Positions 51,238 to 59,895 of a DNA stretch of 64,000 bases are shown here, in pieces. Within the stretch, counting starts at the first letter, position 1. Each line of letters begins with the position of its first letter. Source of the DNA: Hahella sp. HNIBRBA332 (lineage in GTDB: Bacteria; Pseudomonadota; Gammaproteobacteria; Pseudomonadales; Oleiphilaceae); assembly GCF_030719035.1 (NCBI RefSeq), contig NZ_CP132203.1, forward strand, positions 6,094,501-6,158,500, in the 5' to 3' direction. The translations under genes and the position numbers were made by a program. A model generated the notes under the pieces. That model saw only the letters and a program-made list of their open reading frames with translations. It searched no databases and was not told the DNA's origin.

Positions 51238-53736
51238 TCAGGGGCGCCAGCTCGACTCCACTTGGGTATGTTGCCGCAGAAAATCGCGCATGCCATCCGC
51301 CGGCAGGGGCTTGGCGACGTAGTAGCCCTGAATCAGGTCGCAGCGATGCAGACTGAGGAAATCCAGTTGTGTGCGCTCTTCCACGCCTTCCGCCACCACC
51401 TCGATGCTGAGTTCTTTGGCTAAAGCCAGAATCGCTTTGATGATCGCCCGCCCCTGGCTGTCGTGGTTGATTTTATCGACGAAGGACTTGTCGATTTTGA
51501 GCTGGTCGATGGGAAGATCGCGTAAAGACGCGAGGGATGAATAACCCGTGCCGAAGTCGTCCATGGAAATGCTCACTCCCAGGTTCTTCAGCGCGTTTAA
51601 TTTGTCCACGCCCACCTTGCCGGATTGCATCATGGCGGTTTCGGTGATTTCCAGGTCCAGGCAGTCCGGATTCAGGCCACTCTGGGTCAGCGCCTCCCGG
51701 GTGACGGCGACGATATCGGTGGCGCTGCCGAACTGGAGCGCGGAAATATTTACCGACATGCGGATTTCGTCCAGGCCTTCGGCTTGCCATTCCCGGCACT
51801 GACGACAGGCCTCCTTCAGCACCCAACTGCCGATTTCAATGATCTGACCGGTTTCCTCCGCAATGGGGATAAACTCCGCTGGAGAGACGAAGCCGCGCTC
51901 TGGATGACGCCAGCGCAGCAGCGCTTCGCAACCCATCACATTGCCAGCCAGCGCGGACACTTGAGGCTGGTAGTAAAGCTCGAATTGTCCCTTCTGCAAG
52001 GCGCTGCGGATGTCGCTGATAATTTGATGGCGCTCCACCGCCATCTGATTCATTTTCTTGTCGAAATACTCGAATCCATTACGGCCCTGACGCTTGGAGT
52101 GGTACATGGCGATATCAGCGCACTTCAGCAATTCATGGGCGTCCTTGCCGTCTTCCGGATAGACGGCGATGCCTACGGAGGCGCCCAGCAGGAAGCTGTG
52201 GGACTCAATGAGGAACGGCGCCCGCATCGCGTCCAGCAGCCTTTTCACAATGTGGGAAACGTCCATGGGCGATTGCAGATGGTTGACTACGATGGCGAAC
52301 TCGTCGCCGCCGATGCGCGACATTTTGGTCGCTTCCATGGCCTCATATTGCGCCGACATATCCGCCACCAGATCCTCGACGCGCAAGACGTTGTGCAGAC
52401 GCTGGGAAATTTCCTTCAGCACCAGGTCGCCAGCTTCATGGCCGAGAGAATCATTGACGTCCTTGAAGCCGTCGATGTCAATATACAACAGGCCGAGACG
52501 GAAATTATGTCGCGCCGCTTCGGTGATGGCGCGATGCAGAAAAGCGCCGAAAGTATGTCGATTGGCCAGCCCGGTCAGGCTGTCGTGATAGGCGATGAAG
52601 GTCAGTTTGGAGGCCGTGGCGCGCAAGTTGCCGTCCATGTTCTTGAAGGCTCTGGCCAGCTCGCCGATCTCATCCCGTCGTCGCAGGGTGGACTGAAAAT
52701 CCCGGGCGGCTTCCGGCGGCGTCTCCGCATGGCTCTCGCCCAGTATCTGAGCCAGCTGGGTGACCCGGGAAATAGGCTTGATCAACTGCCCGTGCACCAC
52801 GCTGAATATCAGTGCGCTGGTGATAACAATCAGCACCAGGGTCAGCCAGGCTACTTGATTGGCCAGATAGAAGGCGTTTTCCTTTAGTTCGCTCATCGGC
52901 CAGACGCCGACGATACGCAGGTCAGGCAGCACTTCTCTTTGCAAGGTCAAATAGTAGTTGCCTGGTTCGCCAATCACGACCGCCTCGCGGCTTTCGGAGG
53001 GGGGAGGAAGATGATCGAAGACTTCGCTATGGCTGACTGGGTGCTCGCCATCCCCCTGAAGATAGGGCGTTCCGGCGGCGTCGACCAGCATCACGTGGCC
53101 GTGTTTGCCAATATGCGTGGACTGAATGTTTTTGGCGATATCGTCCAGGCGACTGGCGATCACCAGACTGCCGGCGCGGTCGCTTTCATCGATGGTTCGC
53201 CAGTCTGTGAAAGTGGATAGCGAAATAGATGCGCCCACCAACAGCAGAGGCGCGCCTGAGACGGCGCGGATGACGCAGGTTTTCTCTTTTTCAGGCTGCC
53301 CCTTGTCCGCGTTGATCCAGGCCTGCGTTATGGCGTCGGCGTTGTCTTTGAATGCAGCCTGGGGGAGGCTGGTCTGGGGTTTGCCGTCAGCGTCCAGAAT
53401 CCGCATGTCGATGTATTCGGGAAAAATCTCCTGATAAGAGCGAAACAGTTCCAGCACCGGGCGATAAAACAGGAAGAAGCGTTGCTCTTCGTCATCGGTC
53501 ATGAAGTACTGACGAATCAGGTTTGATTTGGAGATCAGGCGCAGATTGCCCTGAGCGACATCGACCCGGCGCTGCAGATTCGCCTGGGCTACATTCAGCT
53601 GGTCCACCAGTTGATCATTCACCTGGATCAGAAAGTTTTCCGACTGGCGGTGATACAACAACAGCCCTGCGACGATCAATGGCAGCATGATCAATGGCAG
53701 CAGCATTAATGTAATTCGGGTTTTGAGTCTGAACAT
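51238..53736 (-). CDS. GGDEF-EAL c-di-GMP signalling protein, MbaA-like
   Basis: An 832-aa membrane protein that makes or degrades cyclic di-GMP. Membrane segments near 9-27 and 292-314 flank a periplasmic sensor domain; a HAMP linker follows. The GGDEF domain is canonical (SRIGGDEFAIVV, near 480). The EAL domain has all metal and catalytic motifs: CEALLRWRHPERG, SVNISALQF, LEITETAMMQ, DDFGTGYSSLASL, LKIDKSFV, VVAEGVEE, QGYYVAKPL. Both activities therefore look possible. It lies 3 bp downstream of a polyamine-binding protein gene, the arrangement of NspS-MbaA in Vibrio cholerae, where polyamines sensed through the binding protein change c-di-GMP and biofilm. Confidence 0.95.
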   Translation of the reverse strand: MFRLKTRITLMLLPLIMLPLIVAGLLLYHRQSENFLIQVNDQLVDQLNVAQANLQRRVDVAQGNLRLISKSNLIRQYFMTDDEEQRFFLFYRPVLELFRSYQEIFPEYIDMRILDADGKPQTSLPQAAFKDNADAITQAWINADKGQPEKEKTCVIRAVSGAPLLLVGASISLSTFTDWRTIDESDRAGSLVIASRLDDIAKNIQSTHIGKHGHVMLVDAAGTPYLQGDGEHPVSHSEVFDHLPPPSESREAVVIGEPGNYYLTLQREVLPDLRIVGVWPMSELKENAFYLANQVAWLTLVLIVITSALIFSVVHGQLIKPISRVTQLAQILGESHAETPPEAARDFQSTLRRRDEIGELARAFKNMDGNLRATASKLTFIAYHDSLTGLANRHTFGAFLHRAITEAARHNFRLGLLYIDIDGFKDVNDSLGHEAGDLVLKEISQRLHNVLRVEDLVADMSAQYEAMEATKMSRIGGDEFAIVVNHLQSPMDVSHIVKRLLDAMRAPFLIESHSFLLGASVGIAVYPEDGKDAHELLKCADIAMYHSKRQGRNGFEYFDKKMNQMAVERHQIISDIRSALQKGQFELYYQPQVSALAGNVMGCEALLRWRHPERGFVSPAEFIPIAEETGQIIEIGSWVLKEACRQCREWQAEGLDEIRMSVNISALQFGSATDIVAVTREALTQSGLNPDCLDLEITETAMMQSGKVGVDKLNALKNLGVSISMDDFGTGYSSLASLRDLPIDQLKIDKSFVDKINHDSQGRAIIKAILALAKELSIEVVAEGVEERTQLDFLSLHRCDLIQGYYVAKPLPADGMRDFLRQHTQVESSWRP

Positions 53737-53739
53737 GCG

Positions 53740-54810
53740 TTACTGGGCAGTGATAGTGACAAAGTCTGCGATCACTCTCCGCATCGTCGAGGCGGGGAGA
53801 CGCTCTAATTGCTCAAAGCGCGCCAGGCTCTTGGCGGAGGGATAAATCACGGGGTTATTCAGAAAGCTTTTGGGTAGTTGTTGCTCCGCCCCGATATTGG
53901 CGGTGGCGAAAAAGATGCTTTGGGTGTTGCGGGCGTTGATCTCCGGATCGTGAATGAAGTTGATGAACTGTAACGCGAGATCCTTACTGTTTGACTTGGT
54001 CAACACTGCGATGGAATCCAGCCACAATCCGCTGCCTTCCATCGGGTAGACAAAATCGATATTGGCGTTGCGCTGCATCAGGTTCAAAGCGTCGCCGTTG
54101 TAGGCCATCGCCATCCATACCTCGCCGCTGAACAGGTCTGCGCCTTCGCCCGCCAGTGGATTGCGATAGGCGCGAACATAGGGGCGCTGCTTGCTCAGCA
54201 GTTCTGCGGCGGCGTTCAGCTCGGTCTCTTCTATGGAATTGACGGAATACCCCAACGACTTCAACGCCATACTGAACGCCGTGGAGGCGGTGTTGATGAC
54301 CAGAATTTTTCCCTTTAGCGCCTCCACTGGGCGAAACAGATCCATCCATGAAGTCGGCGGTTGCGGCGTCAGATCCTTGCGGTAAATGATGCCGATGCTG
54401 CCCCAGGCGTAGGGAACGGTTTGCAGTTCTTCCGGTAAATCCTGCTTTCTCAGCGGGTATCGCACGTATCTCAGGTTAGGCAGGTCAGATTTGCGGAAAG
54501 TTTCCAGCCAGCCCTTGGCGTGGTAGGGATCGCGCATCAATTCATCGAAGACTAACAGGTCGAAGCCGGCTCCGCCGGTGTTGGCCATGATCAGGTCGCG
54601 CTCGTCATCGTCCTCATAATAGACCTGACGCACCTTGACGTTGTATTTGGCTTCAAAGTCTTCGACCACCTCGGGAGCCATGTAATCTTCCCAGGTGAGA
54701 ATCACCAAAGTATCTTCCGCAGCGGTCGTCGCACTGGCCGCCACGCCTGATAAAACGAGGCTTAAAGTGAGCGCGAGGCCGCCTCTTAACAAGGGCGTGA
54801 AAAGACGCAT
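53740..54810 (-). CDS. PotD/NspS-like periplasmic polyamine-binding protein
   Basis: A 356-aa periplasmic protein of the PotD/PotF family: signal peptide LALTLSLVLSGVAASATTA, then LVILTWEDYMAPEVVEDFEA at the first strand, PYAWGSIGIIYRKDL, and GEVWMAMAYNGDALNLMQRN, where the Trp and Asp that hold polyamines are found in relatives. No potABC permease or ATPase gene is adjacent; instead a GGDEF-EAL membrane protein follows after 3 bp. That makes a sensor role like NspS more likely than uptake. Which polyamine it binds cannot be read from the sequence. Confidence 0.9.
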   Translation of the reverse strand: MRLFTPLLRGGLALTLSLVLSGVAASATTAAEDTLVILTWEDYMAPEVVEDFEAKYNVKVRQVYYEDDDERDLIMANTGGAGFDLLVFDELMRDPYHAKGWLETFRKSDLPNLRYVRYPLRKQDLPEELQTVPYAWGSIGIIYRKDLTPQPPTSWMDLFRPVEALKGKILVINTASTAFSMALKSLGYSVNSIEETELNAAAELLSKQRPYVRAYRNPLAGEGADLFSGEVWMAMAYNGDALNLMQRNANIDFVYPMEGSGLWLDSIAVLTKSNSKDLALQFINFIHDPEINARNTQSIFFATANIGAEQQLPKSFLNNPVIYPSAKSLARFEQLERLPASTMRRVIADFVTITAQ

Positions 54811-55207
54811 GCTGATTCCTGAAAGTCCCCGTCAGGTCCGCCGTAAACCCGGGAGTGGCGGGCGCTGGTGTTTTTCTTGGTTATAGTGAGTATAGATGAG
54901 TCCGTGAAGATGGCGTTGGCGGGAGGTCTTTTTTCATGCAAGGGTGAAGGCGTTCTGGCTGACATGTCTCACCAAATCAGTAAGATAGGCGCTTTGTTAT
55001 GGCGGCTTCCCGGTATAACGTCCCCGATCTGTCTGAGTTAGGGACGGTAATGACGTCATGCTTTACGTCAACCGGGTTTATGCGGAAAACCAATGCCCTG
55101 AGGCGTCGGCGCTAGTGGCGTTGGCGGAAGCGGAGCGAGTCCGCGGTGTTATTTATCGCGAAGGTGCAAGTTCATGATGGGGGTTAACTGGGACGAGAGC
55201 AGGTGAT
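54811..55207. other. Intergenic region with a short coding-like frame
   Basis: This 397-bp region separates the divergent polyamine-binding and Nudix genes. It holds a 39-codon frame at 55058-55177 (begins MLYVNRVYAENQ, ends GVIYREGASS) with gene-like codon use but no ribosome site; it could be a gene remnant or small protein. Otherwise I see no RNA gene. Promoters for both neighbours should lie here. Confidence 0.35.
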
Positions 55208-55609
55208 ATGGCGGTTTGGGCGATTATTGAATATAAGGCTGAGCTCCTTTTTGTGCAGCGCAGCGCGCGGACGACCAGGGCGGGACAGTGGTGTTTTCCC
55301 GGCGGCGGCGTTAAGCATGGCGAAACGCCGGAAGCAGCCTGTGTGCGTGAAGTGCAAGAGGAAACCGGTCTGCAGGTGAAGGTTCAGCGTCTGGTCGCGC
55401 AAGTCGGCGGAGAGTACTACTTCATTTGTGCTCTGGAGGCGCTCCCGCCTGTCGTTCAACTCAAACAGAACGAATGTGTCAACCATGCCTGGGTGACGCC
55501 GCAGCGGCTGCCAAGGCTGGGTACTATCATGAACTTCAGAGTCGTGGCGCCTCTGCTGCGTAAGCTGGGCTATGACGTGAAGCTTGGCGCGGCGGATGAA
55601 GAACCTTAA
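55208..55609 (+). CDS. Nudix hydrolase
   Basis: A 133-aa Nudix protein with a complete box, GGGVKHGETPEAACVREVQE followed by ETGL, which fits GX5EX7REUXEEXGU. These enzymes cleave nucleoside diphosphates linked to another moiety: damaged nucleotides, NDP-sugars, dinucleoside polyphosphates or RNA caps. The start FVQRSARTTRAGQWCFPGG resembles the ADP-ribose/8-oxo-dGTP group. It precedes the P-loop kinase and Thg1-like genes on the same strand with a 66-bp gap; it may belong to the same RNA-repair unit. Confidence 0.92.
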   Translation: MAVWAIIEYKAELLFVQRSARTTRAGQWCFPGGGVKHGETPEAACVREVQEETGLQVKVQRLVAQVGGEYYFICALEALPPVVQLKQNECVNHAWVTPQRLPRLGTIMNFRVVAPLLRKLGYDVKLGAADEEP

Positions 55610-55675
55610 GTCGTCAAAGAAGGCCGGCGCGATAACGGTATGTTCGCCTGATGCGGACGAAGAATGGGAGGAACC

Positions 55676-56122
55676 GTGCAGGGTGTGATTTTTATTGGGC
55701 TACAGGCGAGTGGAAAATCCTCGTTTTATTTGCAGCAGTTTTACAGGACGCATCTGCGTCTGAATATGGACATGCTGAAAACCCGGCGACGGGAGGACAT
55801 ATTGCTCAACGCATGCATAGAGGCCAAGCAGCCGGTGGTCATCGACAATACCAACCCGACCCGGGAAGGGCGTGGTAAATATATTGATCTGTTTCGGCGC
55901 GGGCGTTTCAGTGTGGCGGGTTACTACTTTAGTTCTTCTCTGGCGGACTGCATGGCCCGTAATAGCGGCAGAGAAGGCAAAGAGCGAATCCCTGACGCCG
56001 GACTGCGCAGCGTCTATGCAAAGATGGAGTTGCCGGAATACGCAGAAGGGTTTGACGCGTTGTATTACGTCCGGCTGAACGATGGCGAATTTATAGTGGA
56101 AGAGTGGCGCAGTGAAATTTAA
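55676..56122 (+). CDS. P-loop kinase, polynucleotide-kinase-like (AAA_33)
   Basis: A 148-aa kinase. The Walker A motif is GLQASGKSSF near the N-terminus, and VVIDNTNPTREGRGKYI carries the DNTN motif typical of the kinase domain of polynucleotide 5'-kinase and related proteins; a lid region with RNSGREGKERIPDAG supplies arginines. It may phosphorylate 5'-OH ends of RNA or DNA. GTG 55676 follows GGGAGG by 4 nt; an in-frame ATG at 55664 lies inside that ribosome site and is the alternative. The end overlaps the Thg1-like gene by 11 bp. Confidence 0.85.
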   Translation: MQGVIFIGLQASGKSSFYLQQFYRTHLRLNMDMLKTRRREDILLNACIEAKQPVVIDNTNPTREGRGKYIDLFRRGRFSVAGYYFSSSLADCMARNSGREGKERIPDAGLRSVYAKMELPEYAEGFDALYYVRLNDGEFIVEEWRSEI

Positions 56123-56873
56123 CGATCTCGATAAGAAAATGCGGGTGTATGAGACCGCCCATGATTTTTGTGTGTTGCCAGGCATGTACATCGTGGCGCG
56201 CATCGACGGCAGGGGTTTCACCAAACTGACCAAGGAAACGCATGATTTCGAAGCGCCCTTTGATGTGCGCTTTCGGGACATGATGGTGGCGACGGTGGAC
56301 CATTTGATGAACAGCGGGTTCAACATTGTTTATGGCTACACGCAAAGCGATGAAATCTCGCTGCTGTTTCATCCTGACGACAACAGCTTCAACCGCAAGG
56401 AGCGCAAGCTCAACTCCCTGCTTGCAGGAGAAGCCAGCGCTAAATTCAGTCTGATGCTGGGAGACATCGGCGCCTTTGACTGCCGTATCTGCCAACTGCC
56501 GAATCCGCGTCTGGTGGTGGATTACTTTCGCTGGCGTAACGAAGACGCCCATCGCAACGCATTGAACGCCCATTGTTACTGGGCCATGCGTAAAGAAGGC
56601 GTAGACCCGGAAACCGCCGCGGCAAGTTTGAGCAAAGTCTCCATCGCCAATAAAAACGAACTCCTGTTTCAAAAAGGCGTTAACTTCAATGAACTGCCCA
56701 ACTGGCAAAAGCGAGGCGTGGGCCTGTACTGGGAGCAGTACGAGAAGGAAGCACTTAACCCAAAGACCGGCGAATCAGTGACAGCCTTGCGTAAACGACT
56801 CAAAGTCGACTATGAACTACCAATGAAAGATAAATACAGCGCGTTTATTGAAACGGCGATCCTGCAACATTAG
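56112..56873 (+). CDS. Thg1-like tRNA 5'-end repair polymerase
   Basis: A 253-aa bacterial Thg1-like protein, an enzyme that adds nucleotides in the 3'-to-5' direction to 5' ends of tRNA. The palm motifs are VARIDGRGFTKLTKE (metal-binding Asp and phosphate loop) and VYGYTQSDEISLLF (second metal-binding Asp/Glu). Further family blocks are ERKLNSLLAGEASAKFS and VVDYFRWRNEDAHRNALNAH. The start is GTG, matching the conserved beginning MKFNDLDKKMRVYE. The 11-bp overlap with the kinase gene indicates coupling. In bacteria these proteins are thought to repair truncated tRNAs rather than to add G-1 to tRNA-His. Confidence 0.93.
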   Translation: MKFNDLDKKMRVYETAHDFCVLPGMYIVARIDGRGFTKLTKETHDFEAPFDVRFRDMMVATVDHLMNSGFNIVYGYTQSDEISLLFHPDDNSFNRKERKLNSLLAGEASAKFSLMLGDIGAFDCRICQLPNPRLVVDYFRWRNEDAHRNALNAHCYWAMRKEGVDPETAAASLSKVSIANKNELLFQKGVNFNELPNWQKRGVGLYWEQYEKEALNPKTGESVTALRKRLKVDYELPMKDKYSAFIETAILQH

Positions 56874-56942
56874 AGAAACTGGACGCGGGCTTATTCATCA
56901 AGTTTCGGACAAGCCTGGGACGATGGGTTATTGGGTGGCGAC

Positions 56943-57400
56943 GCTCTGGGAAGTCCTTCGACAAGCTCAGGACGAACGGGGTGTGTCTGGGAATTTGGGA
57001 GGTGATGGATTGTTTGTGCGACGCTCTGGAAAGTCCTTCGACAGGCTCAGGACAAACGGGGTATGGCAGGTGAGTTTGGGATTCTGAGGTAGTTTGTGAG
57101 CTTATGGTGAGACGCTCAGGGAAGTCCTTCGACGAGCTCAGGACGAACGTGGTATGGCAGGTGAGTTTGGAGTTTTGTGGTGGTTTGCGAGCTTCTGGTG
57201 AGACGCTCAGGGAAGTCCTTCGACGGGCTCAGGACGAACGGGGTATGGCAGAGCAAGAGGGGTAGATATGATGAGTGGATACCATTCGGAATGTTCTGAG
57301 GCGCTTCCCCCTAGAACACCGCCCATTCTATTAGTAATACTTGCTGGCGCCCTAATGATCCACCGTTCGTCCTGAGCTTGTCGAAGGACTTCCCAGGGCG
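56943..57400. repeat. Five copies of a palindromic repeat upstream of the GIY-YIG gene
   Basis: Core AGTCCTTCGACARGCTCAGG followed by ACGAACGG, preceded by CGCTCTGGGA. Direct copies have cores starting at 56952, 57042, 57123 and 57214, so spacing is 90, 81 and 91 bp, with the DNA between them also partly repeated (for instance GGTATGGCAGGTGAGTTTGG). One inverted copy lies at 57363-57400, directly before the GIY-YIG ribosome site. TCCTTCGAC and its partner CTCAGGA make the core an imperfect palindrome. The same core occurs widely in bacterial genomes as a REP-like sequence (from memory). Confidence 0.92.
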
Positions 57401-57425
57401 ATGAATATCAAAAAGGAGTTTGAGA

Positions 57426-57713
57426 TTGAGCTTTTTCACCTACATCCTGAAGTGTGCAGATAACAGTTACTACACCGGACACACGGATAATCTTGAAGCG
57501 CGTATTTACCAACATAATGAGGGCGTGTTTCCTGATTGTTATACGTTTAACCGTAGACCTGTGACACTGGTTTATTCCCAAACGTTTGCGACGCGTGAAG
57601 AAGCCTTGGCCTCGGAAAGACAGATCAAGGGATGGAGTCGGGCTAAGAAGGAAGCTTTGATTAATGGTGACTGGGAGGCTGTGGTGCGTTTGTCCAAGTC
57701 TAGGGTTAAGTAG
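57426..57713 (+). CDS. GIY-YIG nuclease family protein, small
   Basis: A 95-aa protein consisting of a lone GIY-YIG catalytic domain of the YhbQ/UPF0213 type: FFTYILKCADNSYYTGHTDN (the GIY-YIG strands with YIL and YTG), LEARIYQHNEG with the catalytic Arg, and EEALASERQIKGWSRAKKEA with the catalytic Glu. TTG 57426 is set by AAGGAG 7 nt upstream; an in-frame TTG at 57420 is too close to it. It is surrounded on both sides by copies of one palindromic repeat, which suggests a functional link between nuclease and repeat (inference). Confidence 0.92.
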   Translation: MSFFTYILKCADNSYYTGHTDNLEARIYQHNEGVFPDCYTFNRRPVTLVYSQTFATREEALASERQIKGWSRAKKEALINGDWEAVVRLSKSRVK

Positions 57714-57720
57714 TGTTGGT

Positions 57721-57943
57721 GGGCGCTCTGGGAAGTCCTTCGACAGGCTCAGGACGAGCGGGCTGTTGGGGTTTTGTGGTTAGATTTTTTGCGGCCTTGG
57801 AACGGTTTTTGGGGCGCTCTGGGAAGTCCTTCGACAGGCTCAGGACGAGCGGGCTGTTGGGGTTTTGTGGTTAGATTTTTACGGCCTTGGAACGGTTTTT
57901 GGGGCGCTCTGGGAGGTCCTTCGACAGGCTCAGGACGAACGGA
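57721..57943 (+). repeat. Tandem 90-91-bp units with the palindromic repeat, downstream of GIY-YIG gene
   Basis: Two nearly identical units (57721-57811 and 57812-57901) and the start of a third contain the same core, at 57734, 57825 and 57915. The units differ by one insertion and one substitution near GATTTTTTGCGG versus GATTTTTACGG, so duplication is recent. All three copies are in direct orientation relative to the nuclease gene. Confidence 0.92.
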
Positions 57944-58095
57944 GCATCATTAGGGCTCAACAGTGTATTGCTATGGCGAAAGGGATTGGGGTCTTCTAGG
58001 GGAGCGCGTCAGAATATTTGGAGTTTACTCCGCTCGCTTCGGTAATCTCGTTCCTTCAGACATTACCCTACATTACTCCGTTCACTCCAGCATTC

Positions 58096-58188
58096 CCCGT
58101 TCGTCCTGAGCCTGTCGAAGGACTTCTCAGAGCGATTCCATCCAGTACCCCCGTTCGTCCTGAGCTTGTCGAAGGACTTCCCAGAGCG
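58096..58188 (-). repeat. Two inverted copies of the palindromic repeat
   Basis: Copies at 58096-58134 and 58149-58188 read CCGTTCGTCCTGAGC then YTGTCGAAGGACTTC, the reverse complement of the upstream copies, and are 54 bp apart. They close the repeat island just before the terminator of the PKD-protein gene. The 150 bp between them and the tandem units holds no gene. Confidence 0.9.
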
Positions 58189-58194
58189 TCTCAT

Positions 58195-58233
58195 TAAAAA
58201 AACCGCCAGCGCTGTGTCGAACAGGCTGGCGGT
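58195..58233 (-). terminator. Rho-independent terminator of the PKD-protein gene
   Basis: ACCGCCAGC (58202-58210) pairs perfectly with GCTGGCGGT (58225-58233), with an inner CTGT/ACAG stem, and on the minus strand is followed by seven or more T (58202-58195). It lies 37 nt after the stop of the gene at 58270-59895. Confidence 0.85.
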
Positions 58234-58269
58234 GTTGTTACAAGAGGGACGAGCTATTCAGCGCCTATC

Positions 58270-59895
58270 TCACCATTCATCATCGTCAATAATCACGGGT
58301 ACTTCCGTATAAGCGCCGCCTTTTTGGGTGACGCGTACGAGGTAGTAGCCGTTGACGGTGTAGTTGTGGGAGACGGTTTGCTGTGACCCCAGGTTGTTAA
58401 GCGCGATACGGGTTCCGTCGCCCCAGTCTACAGTGTAGTCGCGGGGATGTCTGGAGACGATGTCGCCCACGCAGCTGCGGATGGAGACCGGCATATTCAC
58501 CTTGGTGGGAACGGCTGTGTCGTAGGCGGGACGCAGTTCCGGGGACAGGGCGCTGCTATAGGGTCTCAGGAAGTCGAAGAAAACCAGTCCGGTGCGCCAG
58601 ATCTGCCAGTATTGCGGACGCAGAATATAGGCGCCGAATACCTTGGCTTCTGCGGTCAGACCGAAGCGAAAATCTACGGTACCCAGGGCGGCGTTGACTG
58701 TCTCGCGAACGCCGTTGTTGTCGCCATCGCCACAGAGGTTGCCGTAGTAGCCGAACAGCTCAATGGGGAAGGACGGCTTGGCGCCGACTTGCGCGTACAG
58801 GAACCATTCGCCGTAGACGATGCCTTTCGCCGCCACCTGCAGATAGGGCTCCAGGTTGACCTTGGCGCTGATTTCCGCACCCAGACTGTTGCGCAGGTCG
58901 CCGCTCAGATTCTGGTGATGCGCGCTGTTCTTGGTGCAGGAATGGGTGGTGCAGGTGTAGTCAAAATCTCCCTTGTAGCGAAGAGGTTTCACTGCGGCGA
59001 TCTTACCGGTGGCTTGCACCTGAATATTGCCGGTGCCGACTTCGATAGGCAGCTTCAGTTTCACCAGAACCGGAACCGGGCCGACAAAGAACACGGTTTC
59101 CATCAGCTTGGGTTCGGCGATCTCCCAGTTGAGGTTGCCGAAGTCGTGCTTGGCCACGCCGGTCAGGCTGAACTCCCCGGAGACGTCGTAGTTGGACTTG
59201 GCCACCACATGACGCACCTTGAACTTATAAGGGATGCAGAACTTGCGCTTGTACTTGTAGTGCAGCTCCAGGCGCACGTCGGCGTCCACATTCATATTGC
59301 CAGCGAAATCAATGTAGGCGTTGTCCTGACCAAAACGTTTGTTGTGGCTGAACGTCTTGTCGATGCTCTTATCGAAGGTCTTGTTCTTATCCTTCCATCC
59401 GCCGCATCCCAACAAACGTGAGGAGCGCGCGCCCAGAGGGCTGTCGTCTGTGTCCGGCTGCAGGCCGAACTCATCCATATAGAGCTGCGCCTCCGCCTGT
59501 GACGTCAGATTGGCGCCGCGGCGATCGATGATCCAGGCGTCGAAGGTGTCAGCGAAGGGACGATCTTCTCCTGTGCGGTTGGCGGTGAGCCAGTTGCCGT
59601 TATCCTCGCGGATTTCCTGCTCCAGCTCTTCCTTTTCCGCCTGCGGCAATCCGCCATATAAATAGGCGTTTTCAACGCCTTCGCTGCTGTGGATATAGTA
59701 GAGTTCGACGTTGCGGGACAAGCCCTGATCGTCGGTGGTGGTGATCTGTTTTAGTTCGAATCCGTCGCCGGATATCAAAACGGTTTCGTTGATGCTCGTC
59801 TCAGCGCTCGCCGCGCCGGAGATCAGGAAACACAATGCAAAGCCGGCGACCGCAAGCTTTTTGCATAAGCCGGTCAGGGAACGGTGTGCGGACAT
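58270..59895 (-). CDS. Secreted protein with C-terminal PKD-like domain
   Basis: A 541-aa exported protein. ATG 59895 is 7 nt after AAGGA and begins a signal peptide (LAVAGFALCFLISGAASA); an upstream ATG at 59928 adds 11 residues. The middle part is rich in β strands and Lys/Asp repeats (KDKNKTFDKSIDKTFSHNKR) with several cysteines (GDFDYTCTTHSCTKNS). The last 80 residues form a PKD-type domain, DYTVDWGDGTRIALNNLGSQ with VSHNYTVNGYYLVRV, common in surface proteins that bind other proteins or polysaccharide. The VWA-protein gene lies 92 bp upstream on the same strand. Function unknown. Confidence 0.8.
   Translation of the reverse strand: MSAHRSLTGLCKKLAVAGFALCFLISGAASAETSINETVLISGDGFELKQITTTDDQGLSRNVELYYIHSSEGVENAYLYGGLPQAEKEELEQEIREDNGNWLTANRTGEDRPFADTFDAWIIDRRGANLTSQAEAQLYMDEFGLQPDTDDSPLGARSSRLLGCGGWKDKNKTFDKSIDKTFSHNKRFGQDNAYIDFAGNMNVDADVRLELHYKYKRKFCIPYKFKVRHVVAKSNYDVSGEFSLTGVAKHDFGNLNWEIAEPKLMETVFFVGPVPVLVKLKLPIEVGTGNIQVQATGKIAAVKPLRYKGDFDYTCTTHSCTKNSAHHQNLSGDLRNSLGAEISAKVNLEPYLQVAAKGIVYGEWFLYAQVGAKPSFPIELFGYYGNLCGDGDNNGVRETVNAALGTVDFRFGLTAEAKVFGAYILRPQYWQIWRTGLVFFDFLRPYSSALSPELRPAYDTAVPTKVNMPVSIRSCVGDIVSRHPRDYTVDWGDGTRIALNNLGSQQTVSHNYTVNGYYLVRVTQKGGAYTEVPVIIDDDEW

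Noticed and set aside
56943..58190. CRISPR array from regularly spaced repeats
   Set aside because: Spacing is about 90 bp, the spacers are themselves repeated, orientation is mixed, and no cas gene is present.
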